64,000 nt of DNA from Spirosoma rhododendri. Lineage in GTDB: Bacteria > Bacteroidota > Bacteroidia > Cytophagales > Spirosomataceae. The position numbers and the translations under genes were made by a program. The notes below the pieces were generated by a model. The model made no database searches and had not been told where the DNA came from. It was given only the letters and a program-made list of their open reading frames with translations. The DNA is taken from positions 1,998,501-2,062,500 of the forward strand of contig NZ_CP051677.1 in NCBI RefSeq assembly GCF_012849055.1, read 5' to 3'. Shown here piece by piece: positions 49,980 to 58,314 of this stretch. Numbering within the stretch: the first letter of the stretch is position 1; each line of letters opens with the position of its first letter.

Positions 49980-51428
49980 TTAATTGGTAAGTGTGAAGTT
50001 GAGCGGCATGTGGTACTTAACCCGAACAGGCTCCCCGCGCTGAATACCCGGTTTCCATTTGCCGCTCGATCGTTTGACCACCCGTAACGCTTCCTGATCG
50101 ATCGAGCCTGATACGCTTTTCAACACTTCGTAGTCGCACAGAGTCCCATCAGTGCAGACGGTGAAGCTAACAATCACCTGACCCTGCTGACCAGCCCGTT
50201 GCGCATCGGGTGGATAGCGAAGGTTATCGCTAATGAATCGGCCTAATCCCGGCATGCCGCCCGGAAACTCCGGCAGTTGCTCGTTTACGGTGTACGTCAC
50301 CGGCTCTTTGCTGCCTGTGTGCGCTTTGCCAGACTGAAGCTTTCCCCGGTCGTAGAGTTCTTCATAACCGAAGGAGCCATCGGCGTAAGCCCCCGTCCAG
50401 AGGTCCTGCTGTAGTCCATCGAGGTACTCTCCGCGTTCAGTGTAAACAACCTGCCGGGACGGATCGGTATACGAAGTACGCATGGATTCGTAAGTCATTT
50501 TACCACTCCCATCGATGACGAGGTGCTGGCCGTCGGCAGTCCAGTAATTCTGTACCCGTTCGAGTTTGTACTGATTGTTAAACGAACCGGCGTCCAAGCG
50601 AATCTGCCGAATCTGTCCGTTCGGATACCAGGACGTAGTCATGGTGCGACCATTCTCCTCCTGGCTCGATTCCGCTACCAGTCCATTGCTATGATAACGG
50701 GTAGGATACCGTTCGGGGGCTACGTACAATGTCTTACCGACCAATGTGCCATCGCTGGCCAGGTCGTACACGTAATTGGTCCACAATCCTTGGTTGTTAT
50801 GATAACCGACCGTCTCGGCTATTCTCGTCAGGCTATCAACGTTTCTGGCTTTCTGCCGTATCAGCGTGAGCCGATTGATCTTTGACCACCTGGTGCCTTT
50901 CTGCTCGTATATCAGCATATCACCGTTCGGAATACCCAGGCTATCAACCGGCGTTACCTGCTTGTAGGTAGCTGCTGCAACATCGGTTGTCCGTTTCATA
51001 TCGGTTCCGAAGTAATCGGTGCGCTGCCCGTTTTCATATGGAAACGGTGCATTTCGCCCGAAGACGACGGGATACATCACCCGCTGCCGAACGGCAATTC
51101 CGCCTTTCTGGGCTGGTTTCCAGGCGTTGAACAGACCAAATACGCGCAAGGCTTCCCGGTCGAGGTCAGGGCGTAAGGACTTCAGTAACTTGACTTCGGT
51201 GATATGTCCGTCGGGTTCGACAACACCCTGAACCAGTACCCGCCCGCCAATGCCTTCCGATTCCGCTTGTATGGATTTGCGTAGGTTCGTTTGCAGGAAG
51301 ACGATTAGGTAAGACATGCCACCTTTCGGCGTGGTGACACTGTCGACCTCAAATTCCTTGTAAATAGGCTGTTGGCCGAAACCAGCCAAAGAGAAGAGAC
51401 AAAAAAGAAGGCTGTAGACAAATTTCAT
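49980..51428 (-). CDS. Paralogue with the same TonB_C / MORN / TonB_C layout
   Basis: A 482-aa protein, clearly a tandem duplicate of the downstream gene along its whole length. ATG 51428 gives the signal peptide MKFVYSLLFCLFSLAGFGQQ; a longer reading from 51488 does not. First TonB_C-like domain: GGRVLVQGVVEPDGHITEVKLL. MORN-type middle: NGLVAESSQEENGRTMTTSWYPNGQIRQIRL. Last TonB_C: VNEQLPEFPGGMPGLGRFI ... VKYHMPLNFTL. The function is unknown; it may interact with outer-membrane receptors or act as a periplasmic scaffold. Confidence 0.82.
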   Translation of the reverse strand: MKFVYSLLFCLFSLAGFGQQPIYKEFEVDSVTTPKGGMSYLIVFLQTNLRKSIQAESEGIGGRVLVQGVVEPDGHITEVKLLKSLRPDLDREALRVFGLFNAWKPAQKGGIAVRQRVMYPVVFGRNAPFPYENGQRTDYFGTDMKRTTDVAAATYKQVTPVDSLGIPNGDMLIYEQKGTRWSKINRLTLIRQKARNVDSLTRIAETVGYHNNQGLWTNYVYDLASDGTLVGKTLYVAPERYPTRYHSNGLVAESSQEENGRTMTTSWYPNGQIRQIRLDAGSFNNQYKLERVQNYWTADGQHLVIDGSGKMTYESMRTSYTDPSRQVVYTERGEYLDGLQQDLWTGAYADGSFGYEELYDRGKLQSGKAHTGSKEPVTYTVNEQLPEFPGGMPGLGRFISDNLRYPPDAQRAGQQGQVIVSFTVCTDGTLCDYEVLKSVSGSIDQEALRVVKRSSGKWKPGIQRGEPVRVKYHMPLNFTLTN

Positions 51429-51638
51429 CGTGTGGTAAGGCAAACAGGCAGACCAATATAAGAGCCTTCCGTTGAGTGCTACAAGCAAACCAGGTAAACG
51501 AATGATGAAATAACATTGACAATTGACTAATCGGTTGTCGGTTACGGAGTGACTCTTACTTAATAAAAAATATTAAAATATAAGGCTGGTTTAATGCTCC
51601 GGGCGCCGGTCCCACCGATTTTGTGCGTATCATTCGGG

Positions 51639-54041
51639 ATGAATCTATTGTCTGCTTCCCGATCGCTGGCCGTAACAGCTGGTCTGTCTTTATTTCTGTC
51701 GGTAACCCACGCGCAGAAACCAACCACCCCACTTTATAAAAACGCAGCAGCTCCGGTCGATAAACGCGTCCGTGACCTGCTTGGCCGGATGACTGTCGAG
51801 GAGAAAGTCGGCCAATTGTCGACGTTGCTGGGCTGGGAGATGTATCAGCGGCAGGGGAACAGCGTGTCGGCGAGCGAGAAGTTTAAACAGGCAGTTCAGA
51901 CCCAGCATATCGGTATGCTCTGGGCAACCCTGCGCGCCGATCCCTGGACGCAGAAAACGCTGACTAATGGACTGAATCCGGTGCTGGCAGCCGAGGCTAC
52001 CAATGCGTTGCAGAAATACGTCATCGAAAATACGCGGCTGGGTATTCCGATGCTGCTGTCGGAGGAATGCCCGCACGGGCACATGGCTATCGGTGCAACC
52101 GTGTTCCCAACCGCGCTGGGGCAGGGGAGTACCTGGAATCCGGCGCTGATCAAGCAGATGGCTACCAGCATTGCGCAGGAAGTTCGGCTACAGGGTGCTC
52201 ACGACGGGTACGGCCCCGTACTTGATCTGGCCCGCGAACCGCGCTGGTCGCGGGTGGAGGAAACCTACGGAGAAGACCCCGTACTGAACACCCGCATGGG
52301 CGTTGCGATGGTAACGGGTTTTCAGGGAAGCCGCATCGACAGCGACATCAATATTATCTCAACGCTGAAACACTTTGCGGCTTATGGCGTACCCGAAGGG
52401 GGACACAATGGCGGCAGCGTGGCCACGGGTATGCGGGAGTTGTATCAGGTGTATTTGCCACCGTTCCGGGCTGCTGTAAAAGCGGGTGCCCGGTCGATCA
52501 TGACGGCTTATAACTCCATCGACGGAGTACCCTGCACGGCCAATCCGTTACTGCTGAAAACCGTTTTGCGGAATCAATGGGGCTTTCAGGGCTTTTCGGT
52601 GTCTGATCTGGGTAGCATTTCGGGCCTGCACAGCAATCACCGCACAGCAGCCAACGCGACGGAAGCCGCTGCTCAGGCCATTAACGCCGGGCTGGACGCC
52701 GATCTGAGCGGGTACGGCTTCGGCAAATCGCTGCTGGATGCGGTGAAGCAGGGACTGGTCACGCAGGCGGTGCTGGATACGGCTGTCAGTCATGTGCTGC
52801 GCCAGAAATTTCAGCTTGGTCTGTTTGAGAAACCGTACGTATCGCCCGAAAAAGCCGCTGCGAATGTGCGGACCGCAGCGCATATTAACCTGGCCCGGCG
52901 GGTGGCCCAGGAATCGGTCGTACTGCTGAAAAACGAAAAAAATCTGTTGCCCCTGAGCCGTCAGACGAAGCGTATCGCCGTCATTGGTCCCAATGCTGAC
53001 AACGTGTACAACCAACTCGGCGACTACACCGCCCCGCAGGCTGATGGCAATGTGGTGACGGTGCTACAGGGTATCAAAAACAAACTGGGTAGTCAGGCTG
53101 AGATCACCTATGCGAAAGGTTGCGCCATCCGCGACACGACGACGGCCAACATTGCCGAAGCCGTGAACGCTGCGCAACAGGCCGATGTGGCCGTGGTGGT
53201 GTTGGGTGGTTCCAGTGCCCGCGATTTCAAAACCGAATATCAGAGCACGGGTGCTGCGACGGTCAAAGCGGGTGAAGGCGTTGTGAGCGATATGGAAAGC
53301 GGGGAAGGCTTTGACCGTACCAGCCTGGACCTGCTGGGCAAACAGCTTGATCTGCTGAAAGCCATCGTGCAGACCGGTAAGCCCGTCGTGCTGGTAATGA
53401 TCGAAGGGCGCCCCTTGAACCTGAACTGGCCCGCTGTGCATGTACCGGCTATCGTTACGGCTTGGTATCCGGGGCAGGAGGGGGGTAACGCCATTGCCGA
53501 CGTGCTGTTTGGGGATTACAACCCGGCCGGCCGCTTACCCATTTCGATTCCGAAGTCTGTTGGTCAACTACCTGTCTACTACAACTACAAAGTGCCGGCC
53601 CGACACGATTACGTCGAGATGGATACCAAGCCCTTGTACCCGTTCGGCTATGGCCTGAGCTACGCGCAGTTTGCGTACAGTAACCTGAATGCAACCGTTA
53701 CGGAGCGGGCCGACGATGTTACCGTCAATGTAACCGTAGCCGTGAAGAATACGGGGAGCCGCGATGGCGATGAAGTCGTTCAACTGTACGTGACCGACAA
53801 GGTTAGTTCGATAGTCGGACCGGTGAAGCAGTTGAAGGCATTCGAACGGGTGCCGCTCAAAGCAGGCGAACAGAAGACAGTTACGTTTGTCTTACACGCC
53901 GACGATCTGAAACTGTTTAGCCCCGATCAGAAGTGGCTGGTTGAAAAAGGCGATTTTAGCCTGATGATTGGTGCCTCCTCCGACGACATACGGGCTACCA
54001 AAGATGTTACGGTTTCCCGGACGATAGCCGTAAAACCGTAG
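51639..54041 (+). CDS. Secreted GH3 beta-glucosidase/beta-xylosidase
   Basis: An 800-aa GH3 enzyme with all usual parts. Signal peptide MNLLSASRSLAVTAGLSLFLSVTHAQ (ATG 51639 preferred to 51594). Barrel: RVRDLLGRMTVEEKVGQLST, PVLDLAREPRWSRVEETYGEDP, LKHFAAYGVPEGGHNGG, with nucleophile Asp in FQGFSVSDLGSI. Sandwich: RIAVIGPNADN, VVVLGGSS. C-terminal FnIII-like domain from about 690 (VAVKNTGSRDGDEVVQLYVTD). It cleaves beta-linked oligosaccharides in the periplasm. Monocistronic. Confidence 0.94.
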   Translation: MNLLSASRSLAVTAGLSLFLSVTHAQKPTTPLYKNAAAPVDKRVRDLLGRMTVEEKVGQLSTLLGWEMYQRQGNSVSASEKFKQAVQTQHIGMLWATLRADPWTQKTLTNGLNPVLAAEATNALQKYVIENTRLGIPMLLSEECPHGHMAIGATVFPTALGQGSTWNPALIKQMATSIAQEVRLQGAHDGYGPVLDLAREPRWSRVEETYGEDPVLNTRMGVAMVTGFQGSRIDSDINIISTLKHFAAYGVPEGGHNGGSVATGMRELYQVYLPPFRAAVKAGARSIMTAYNSIDGVPCTANPLLLKTVLRNQWGFQGFSVSDLGSISGLHSNHRTAANATEAAAQAINAGLDADLSGYGFGKSLLDAVKQGLVTQAVLDTAVSHVLRQKFQLGLFEKPYVSPEKAAANVRTAAHINLARRVAQESVVLLKNEKNLLPLSRQTKRIAVIGPNADNVYNQLGDYTAPQADGNVVTVLQGIKNKLGSQAEITYAKGCAIRDTTTANIAEAVNAAQQADVAVVVLGGSSARDFKTEYQSTGAATVKAGEGVVSDMESGEGFDRTSLDLLGKQLDLLKAIVQTGKPVVLVMIEGRPLNLNWPAVHVPAIVTAWYPGQEGGNAIADVLFGDYNPAGRLPISIPKSVGQLPVYYNYKVPARHDYVEMDTKPLYPFGYGLSYAQFAYSNLNATVTERADDVTVNVTVAVKNTGSRDGDEVVQLYVTDKVSSIVGPVKQLKAFERVPLKAGEQKTVTFVLHADDLKLFSPDQKWLVEKGDFSLMIGASSDDIRATKDVTVSRTIAVKP

Positions 54042-54151
54042 CCGTATTGAGCGGTGATATTGTCTCGACAGCTGGAAGATATTGAGTTCGGTCGTTTACC
54101 CCCCGGCCCCCTGAAGGGGGAGTGTTCAGCGCATGAACCACTCCCCCTTCA

Positions 54152-54301
54152 GAGGTTGTTTGGGGAAGCACAATCCGGGTCAAAAGTGCCTTTTTGTCAT
54201 CCCGACGACAGGAGGGATCTTCGCTAGGAGCAGAAAAACGCCTGTTACCGGAGATCCCTCCTGTCGTCGGGATGACAAAAATTCGCTCCCCAAACAACCT
54301 C
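54152..54301. mobile_element. Nested 150-bp MITE-like element with 15-bp terminal repeats and TCA target duplication
   Basis: Ends GAGGTTGTTTGGGGA and TCCCCAAACAACCTC are perfect inverted repeats. TCA occurs immediately left (54149-54151) and right (54302-54304). Removing the element and one TCA restores the uninterrupted palindrome CCCCTTCAGGGGG of the host repeat. There is no coding capacity, so movement would need a transposase encoded elsewhere. Confidence 0.8.
54191..54281. repeat. Innermost palindrome (GTCATCCCGACGACAGGAGG), 30-bp perfect arms
   Basis: Arms 54191-54220 and 54252-54281 are exact reverse complements with a 31-base loop. It sits asymmetrically inside the 150-bp element (39 bases on the left, 20 on the right), so it may be a separate, earlier or later insertion. 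Confidence 0.85.
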
Positions 54302-54405
54302 TCAGGGGGCCGGGGGGTAAACGACCGAATGAAAGTCAGTCACTAACAGGGCTAATCTAAAAACTTAACGACTCTGCTGCTAGAGACAAAATAATCGATT
54401 GATTA

Positions 54406-55179
54406 TCAATAATCTGAATACGCCGTTGGGTGCAGCAGATACGTGTCGGCACGCATAAAGTTGTGGGCGTATTCGGGTAGTGAGTTAAGCGTTTTCCAGG
54501 CCGGGTCGGCGCCAAATGCTTTCCAGTGCGCATCGCGGTCGGCCTTGTCGGCAAACGTCGTCATGTAGTACATATTCGGCATTTTGCCCCCGGCCTGCAC
54601 CTGTCCGCAGAACACGGTGTTGAAGCCCAGTCGCTTAAAAATGTCCAGCTCACCGTTGTTGAACTGCGCTACTTTCGCTTCGTGCAGCTTTTCGGTAGCC
54701 GCTTCGTAACTACGCAGCTCATACACTCGGTCGGTACGATTCCCCGTCAGACCCGGCGTGACGAGTGTTGGCATGGTCGCGAAGGCCTGCATCAGCACCG
54801 ACTCGAACCGGCTGTAGTACGGCTGATCGAAGGGGGCGTTGATGTAGTCGGCGGCATCGGTGACGTACTGTTTGTCTTTCATCAGCGTTTCCGACAGGGC
54901 TGAAAACTGATCGGCGGATTTGAACGGCGTCAGGACGTAGAGCAGTGAGTCGGCACCGGTGTTTGGCGCAAATACGCCAACCTGTTTGATGCCTGCCCGG
55001 TGGAGTGCCGGCAAGTACGCCTTTTGCAAATACGTCTCCAGCCGACTTTTCTGATTTGCGTCGCGGACGTGGTAGATTTTGAGCTGGTAGAATTCGCGTT
55101 TGGGGGCTGACGCGATAGCCTGAACGGTGCCTGCCAGAGCCAGAAGCCAGATAGCAAGGCGGAGGTAACGAAGAGTCAT
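54406..55179 (-). CDS. Secreted NIPSNAP family protein
   Basis: A 257-aa exported protein (signal peptide MTLRYLRLAIWLLALAGTVQAIA) with two ferredoxin-like NIPSNAP modules: FYQLKIYHVRDANQKSRLETYLQKAYLPALHRAG in the first half and VYELRSYEAATEKLHEAKVAQFNNGELDIFKRLGF in the second, the latter the classic NIPSNAP signature. The biochemical role is unknown. It is monocistronic between repeat DNA and deoC. Confidence 0.88.
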   Translation of the reverse strand: MTLRYLRLAIWLLALAGTVQAIASAPKREFYQLKIYHVRDANQKSRLETYLQKAYLPALHRAGIKQVGVFAPNTGADSLLYVLTPFKSADQFSALSETLMKDKQYVTDAADYINAPFDQPYYSRFESVLMQAFATMPTLVTPGLTGNRTDRVYELRSYEAATEKLHEAKVAQFNNGELDIFKRLGFNTVFCGQVQAGGKMPNMYYMTTFADKADRDAHWKAFGADPAWKTLNSLPEYAHNFMRADTYLLHPTAYSDY

Positions 55180-55352
55180 TGACTGTAGAAAAGAGTGGTA
55201 AAAAAAAGGTGAACAGGATGCGTCTGAACGCTCTGTTCACCCGATAAAGGCAGATTGCCGCAAAAAATCCTGTTGGCTACGCTACTTTTCTATGAAAATT
55301 TCGGGCAACGACAGAATGCGACCGTGTAGGGTTACAGGTGCCCTTTTGCCGG

Positions 55353-55997
55353 TTACAAACTGACCCGGTTATTGATCGCCAGCCGTTCGACACCAGCCTG
55401 CACCAGCGCGTCGAGTTCGGTTTCGGTAGCCCCGTCGGCAAGGATTTTGACCCCAACTGACCGGGGAACGGCCTGCCGAAAACGCAGGGCCTGTTCGAGA
55501 CTAAACTGCTGCCCCGCGATACCCGTACCGTTCTTGATAAAGTCGGTGCCTGCGTCGGTGGCGAGCCGAATCATGGATTCTGTTTGTTCCGGCGTAAGCA
55601 AATCTGTAGGCAGGATCACCGTAAGTAGTCGCTCCTGTGCGTGAGCCACCGCTACCAGTTTCGCCAGTTCGATCTTGAGCCAAACGGACGTGGGCGACAG
55701 CAGGGCCGATGTGTTCATAACCACCTCAACTTCCGTAGCACCGTCTTTCAGGGCCAGTTCGATTTCGAGCTGCTTGGCTTCGGTCCGCTGATAGCCATAG
55801 GGAAAGCCAATCACCGCCGAGAGTACGGCCGGGTGCGTATCGCCCAGTTCCCGACGCATCTTCTTCACCCAGAACGGCGCAACCGTCAGCCCTGCCAGCC
55901 CCAGTTGCGTGACTTCGTCAAGCACGGCGTACTGCTCGTTGATGCTAACGTCCGGCTGCACCAGCGTCCGTTCGATGTAAGGAAAGAGATGGTTCAT
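55353..55997 (-). CDS. deoC: Deoxyribose-phosphate aldolase
   Basis: A 214-aa class I aldolase that splits deoxyribose 5-phosphate into glyceraldehyde 3-phosphate and acetaldehyde. The Schiff-base Lys is in TDFIKNGTGIAG and the second Lys is in VGVKILADGATE. ATEVEVVMNTSALLS carries the conserved V-x-N segment (usually EIDxVxN; here EVEVVMN). ATG 55997 is preferred because upstream in-frame codons lie in an inverted repeat. Confidence 0.92.
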   Translation of the reverse strand: MNHLFPYIERTLVQPDVSINEQYAVLDEVTQLGLAGLTVAPFWVKKMRRELGDTHPAVLSAVIGFPYGYQRTEAKQLEIELALKDGATEVEVVMNTSALLSPTSVWLKIELAKLVAVAHAQERLLTVILPTDLLTPEQTESMIRLATDAGTDFIKNGTGIAGQQFSLEQALRFRQAVPRSVGVKILADGATETELDALVQAGVERLAINNRVSL

Positions 55998-56006
55998 GGA
56001 ATGGAA

Positions 56007-56094
56007 TGAAAGAATGACGGCGTGGTAGAATGATTGAATAGGCTGGCGCAAGCAGTTTTCCATTCAATCATTCTATCACGCCGTCATTCTTTCA
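56007..56094. repeat. 33-bp inverted repeat between the pseudouridine synthase and deoC genes
   Basis: Arms 56007-56039 and 56062-56094 pair with one mismatch (AAAGAATGACGGCGTG...GAATGATTGAAT words). It fills the whole gap between the stop at 56095 and the deoC start region and shares words with the repeat at 355-434. Confidence 0.85.
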
Positions 56095-58023
56095 CTAATT
56101 AAAATATTTCAGCTTCACGACTTCCTTCGGCTCCAGGAAGCGCCACTTGCCGCGGGGCAGTTCTTTCTTGGTCAGGCCCGCGTAGGTTGTGCGGTCAAGC
56201 TTTGTGACTTCGTAGCCGAGGTGCTCAAAGATCCGGCGTACGATCCGGTTACGACCCGAGTGAATTTCGATGCCGACTACCTGCGCGTCGGGCGTAACGA
56301 TGCTCAAGGCGTCGGGCTTGATAGGGCCGTCTTCCAAGGTGATGCCTTTGCGCAGTGTCTCGAAATGTTCTTCCGTAATCGGCTTGTCGATTTCGACCTG
56401 ATAGATCTTACGGACGTTGTTTGATGGGTGCGTCAGCTTGTCGGCCAGTTCACCATCGTTGGTCAGCAGCAGCAGACCCGTCGTGTTGCGGTCGAGCCGA
56501 CCGACCGGGTAGATGCGGAACGGACCCGCGTCAGCTACCAGCTCCATCACCGTCCGGCGTTCTTCGGGGTCTTCCGTCGTCGTGAGGAAATCTTTCGGCT
56601 TGTTGAGCAGGACGTACGTAAACTTTTCCGGGTTGAGCACTTTCGTACCGTGCTTTACCGTGTCGCCCGGCTTCACCTTAAAACCCATCTCGGTAACGAC
56701 TTTGCCATTGACCGAAATGTCGCCCCGCTCAATGAGTTCGTCGGCTTCCCGACGCGAACACACACCCGCATTGGCGATGTACCGATTCAGGCGCATTGTG
56801 CCGTCGTCGGCTGGTTGGCGCGACGTTGGCTCGGTCGGTTGGGTCGATTTTGTCTGACTGTTGCGCGGATCGCGTTTGTCGTAGGGGCGCGGACGATTCA
56901 GACGCGATGTTTCGCGCTCATAATCGGGCGCTTTGTCATACTTGCCGGTACGCCGTTCGCCCGACTCTTTGCGTTGTTTGCTGGTAAAACGCTCGTCGCT
57001 CTCCGTCGACCGGCCAGCCCGCCGTTCGCTGCCGCGCGAAGAACGCGTATCGCTGTTGCGTGAGTCGCTGCTCCGGTTGGTATCGTCGCGGTTGAACCGG
57101 GGGCGACTGTTATCCCGATCGGTCTGGTTGAAGCGTGAGTCTCCACTCCGGGAGTCGCCACTCCGGGGCCGGTCGCTGTCACCGTCGCGATTGAATCGCG
57201 GACGGTCATTGCCACCCTCGCGCGAACGGTCGCTGCTGCGGGAATCGCTGCCGCGGTTGTCGTCGCGGTTAAATTTAGGGCGATCGTTGCCACCATCTCG
57301 ACTGAAGCGCGGCCGGTCACTGTCGTTGTCGCGTGAGAAACGTGAGTCTCCACTCCGGGAGTCGCCACTCCGGGGCCGATCATTGCCACCCTCGCGATTG
57401 AATCGCGGACGGTCATTGTCGCCGTCGCGGTTAAAGCGCGGGCTACCACCCTGCGGCCGGTCGTTGTCGCGGCTGAAACGCGGGCTACCACCTTGCGGCC
57501 GGTCGTTATTGTTGTCGCGTGAAAAGCGTGAGTCGCCACTCCGGGGCCGATCATTTCCTCCGTCGCGCGAAAAGCGGGAATCGCCATTCCGGGAATCGCT
57601 GCCGCGGTTGTTGTCGCGGTTAAATTTAGGGCGGTCGTTGCCACCCTCGCGGTTGAAGCGCGGCCGATCGCTGCCACCATCACGGTTGAAACGGGAATCT
57701 CCCTCGCGATTGAATCGCGGGCGGTCTGAGTCGTTGTCGCGCGAAAAACGGGGCCGGTCATTTCCTCCGTCACGCGAACGGTCGTTGCTGCGCTCGTTAT
57801 CGCGGCTGAAGCGCGGGCTACCACCCTGCGGCCGGTCGTTATTGTTGTCGCGTGAAAAGCGTGAGTCGCCACCCCGCGACCGATCGTCATTGCGGGGGAA
57901 ACTGCTCCGGGCCTGATCGTCATCCCGACGATCGGTAGAACGTGTGGGCCGCTGACCATCCCGGCGCGGGCCGTCGAAACGTGAACCGTCGTTACGGTCG
58001 TTCGAGTCTGAATCCTGATTCAT
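56095..58023 (-). CDS. Pseudouridine synthase (RsuA/RluB family) with a 400-residue repetitive N-terminal tail
   Basis: A 642-aa protein. The last 240 residues are a complete RsuA/RluB enzyme: S4 domain (MRLNRYIANAGVCSRREADELIERGDISVNGK) and catalytic domain with the essential Asp in YPVGRLDRNTTGLLLLTNDG. It modifies uridine in ribosomal RNA. The first 400 residues are low complexity, almost only R, D, N, G, S, P and F, in repeats of the type GGNDRPRFNRD and GDSRFSRDN. That tail should be disordered and bind RNA like RGG proteins. Such tails occur in Bacteroidota homologues, but this one is very long. Confidence 0.9.
   Translation of the reverse strand: MNQDSDSNDRNDGSRFDGPRRDGQRPTRSTDRRDDDQARSSFPRNDDRSRGGDSRFSRDNNNDRPQGGSPRFSRDNERSNDRSRDGGNDRPRFSRDNDSDRPRFNREGDSRFNRDGGSDRPRFNREGGNDRPKFNRDNNRGSDSRNGDSRFSRDGGNDRPRSGDSRFSRDNNNDRPQGGSPRFSRDNDRPQGGSPRFNRDGDNDRPRFNREGGNDRPRSGDSRSGDSRFSRDNDSDRPRFSRDGGNDRPKFNRDDNRGSDSRSSDRSREGGNDRPRFNRDGDSDRPRSGDSRSGDSRFNQTDRDNSRPRFNRDDTNRSSDSRNSDTRSSRGSERRAGRSTESDERFTSKQRKESGERRTGKYDKAPDYERETSRLNRPRPYDKRDPRNSQTKSTQPTEPTSRQPADDGTMRLNRYIANAGVCSRREADELIERGDISVNGKVVTEMGFKVKPGDTVKHGTKVLNPEKFTYVLLNKPKDFLTTTEDPEERRTVMELVADAGPFRIYPVGRLDRNTTGLLLLTNDGELADKLTHPSNNVRKIYQVEIDKPITEEHFETLRKGITLEDGPIKPDALSIVTPDAQVVGIEIHSGRNRIVRRIFEHLGYEVTKLDRTTYAGLTKKELPRGKWRFLEPKEVVKLKYFN
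57050..57900 (-). repeat. Coding minisatellite in the pseudouridine synthase tail
   Basis: DNA-level direct repeats encode the R/D/N/G tail. For example CTCCACTCCGGGAGTCGCCA occurs near 57140 and again near 57348, and GGGCTACCACCCTGCGGCCGG occurs near 57438 and 57818, with a close variant near 57482. Repeats this similar can gain or lose units by slippage. Confidence 0.85.
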
Positions 58024-58178
58024 GGAAAATTACAGTAAGTCGTACTGTTGTGTGAGATGGTCCAACGTACAATAGCAGCCGATTAACTACTTGCCAGTCA
58101 GTCGAGTGGCTCTTTCATTAATCCTGCTTATTGACCTGTGAACCGTAAATGACTGTCAACTAAAATACAAAAGGGACG

Positions 58179-58186
58179 CAAAGGTA
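58179..58186 (-). promoter_or_regulatory. -7 box of the pseudouridine synthase gene
   Basis: On the minus strand TACCTTTG followed by CGTCCCTTTTG, a common Bacteroidota promoter form. It gives a leader of about 150 bases. The rest of the 291-base gap 58024-58314 shows no gene and no clear box for the divergent ligase gene. Confidence 0.55.
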
Positions 58187-58314
58187 CGCCTTTTCTGGAT
58201 TGTGCACCTGTAGCGGTCTGACTGGCAACGCTTTTTCCTTAAAAAACGATCCGCAGGTATAAGAAGATAACGGATTGTCGTTTAGCCAGTAGATTAAACG
58301 TTCCATTCGCTCGT

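Larger units (their letters stand above)
54087..54329. repeat. Outer palindromic element, split by a nested insertion
   Basis: Arms 54087-54114 and 54302-54329 are perfect 28-bp reverse complements (GTCGTTTACCCCCCGGCCCC...). The central hairpin GGGGGAGTG...CACTCCCCC is intact on the left, and the right side is interrupted at 54152 by another element. Together with the nested parts it fills most of the 364-base gap 54042-54405. Confidence 0.9.

Noticed and set aside
57050..57900. Regular repeats that could suggest a CRISPR array
   Set aside because: Unit lengths vary, there are no unique spacers, and the whole stretch stays in frame as protein; no cas genes are nearby.
56933..57916. 327-codon open frame on the plus strand
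   Set aside because: It is antisense to the repetitive tail of the pseudouridine synthase. Its monotonous R/S/L composition simply mirrors the coding repeats, and the minus-strand frame continues into a conserved enzyme.
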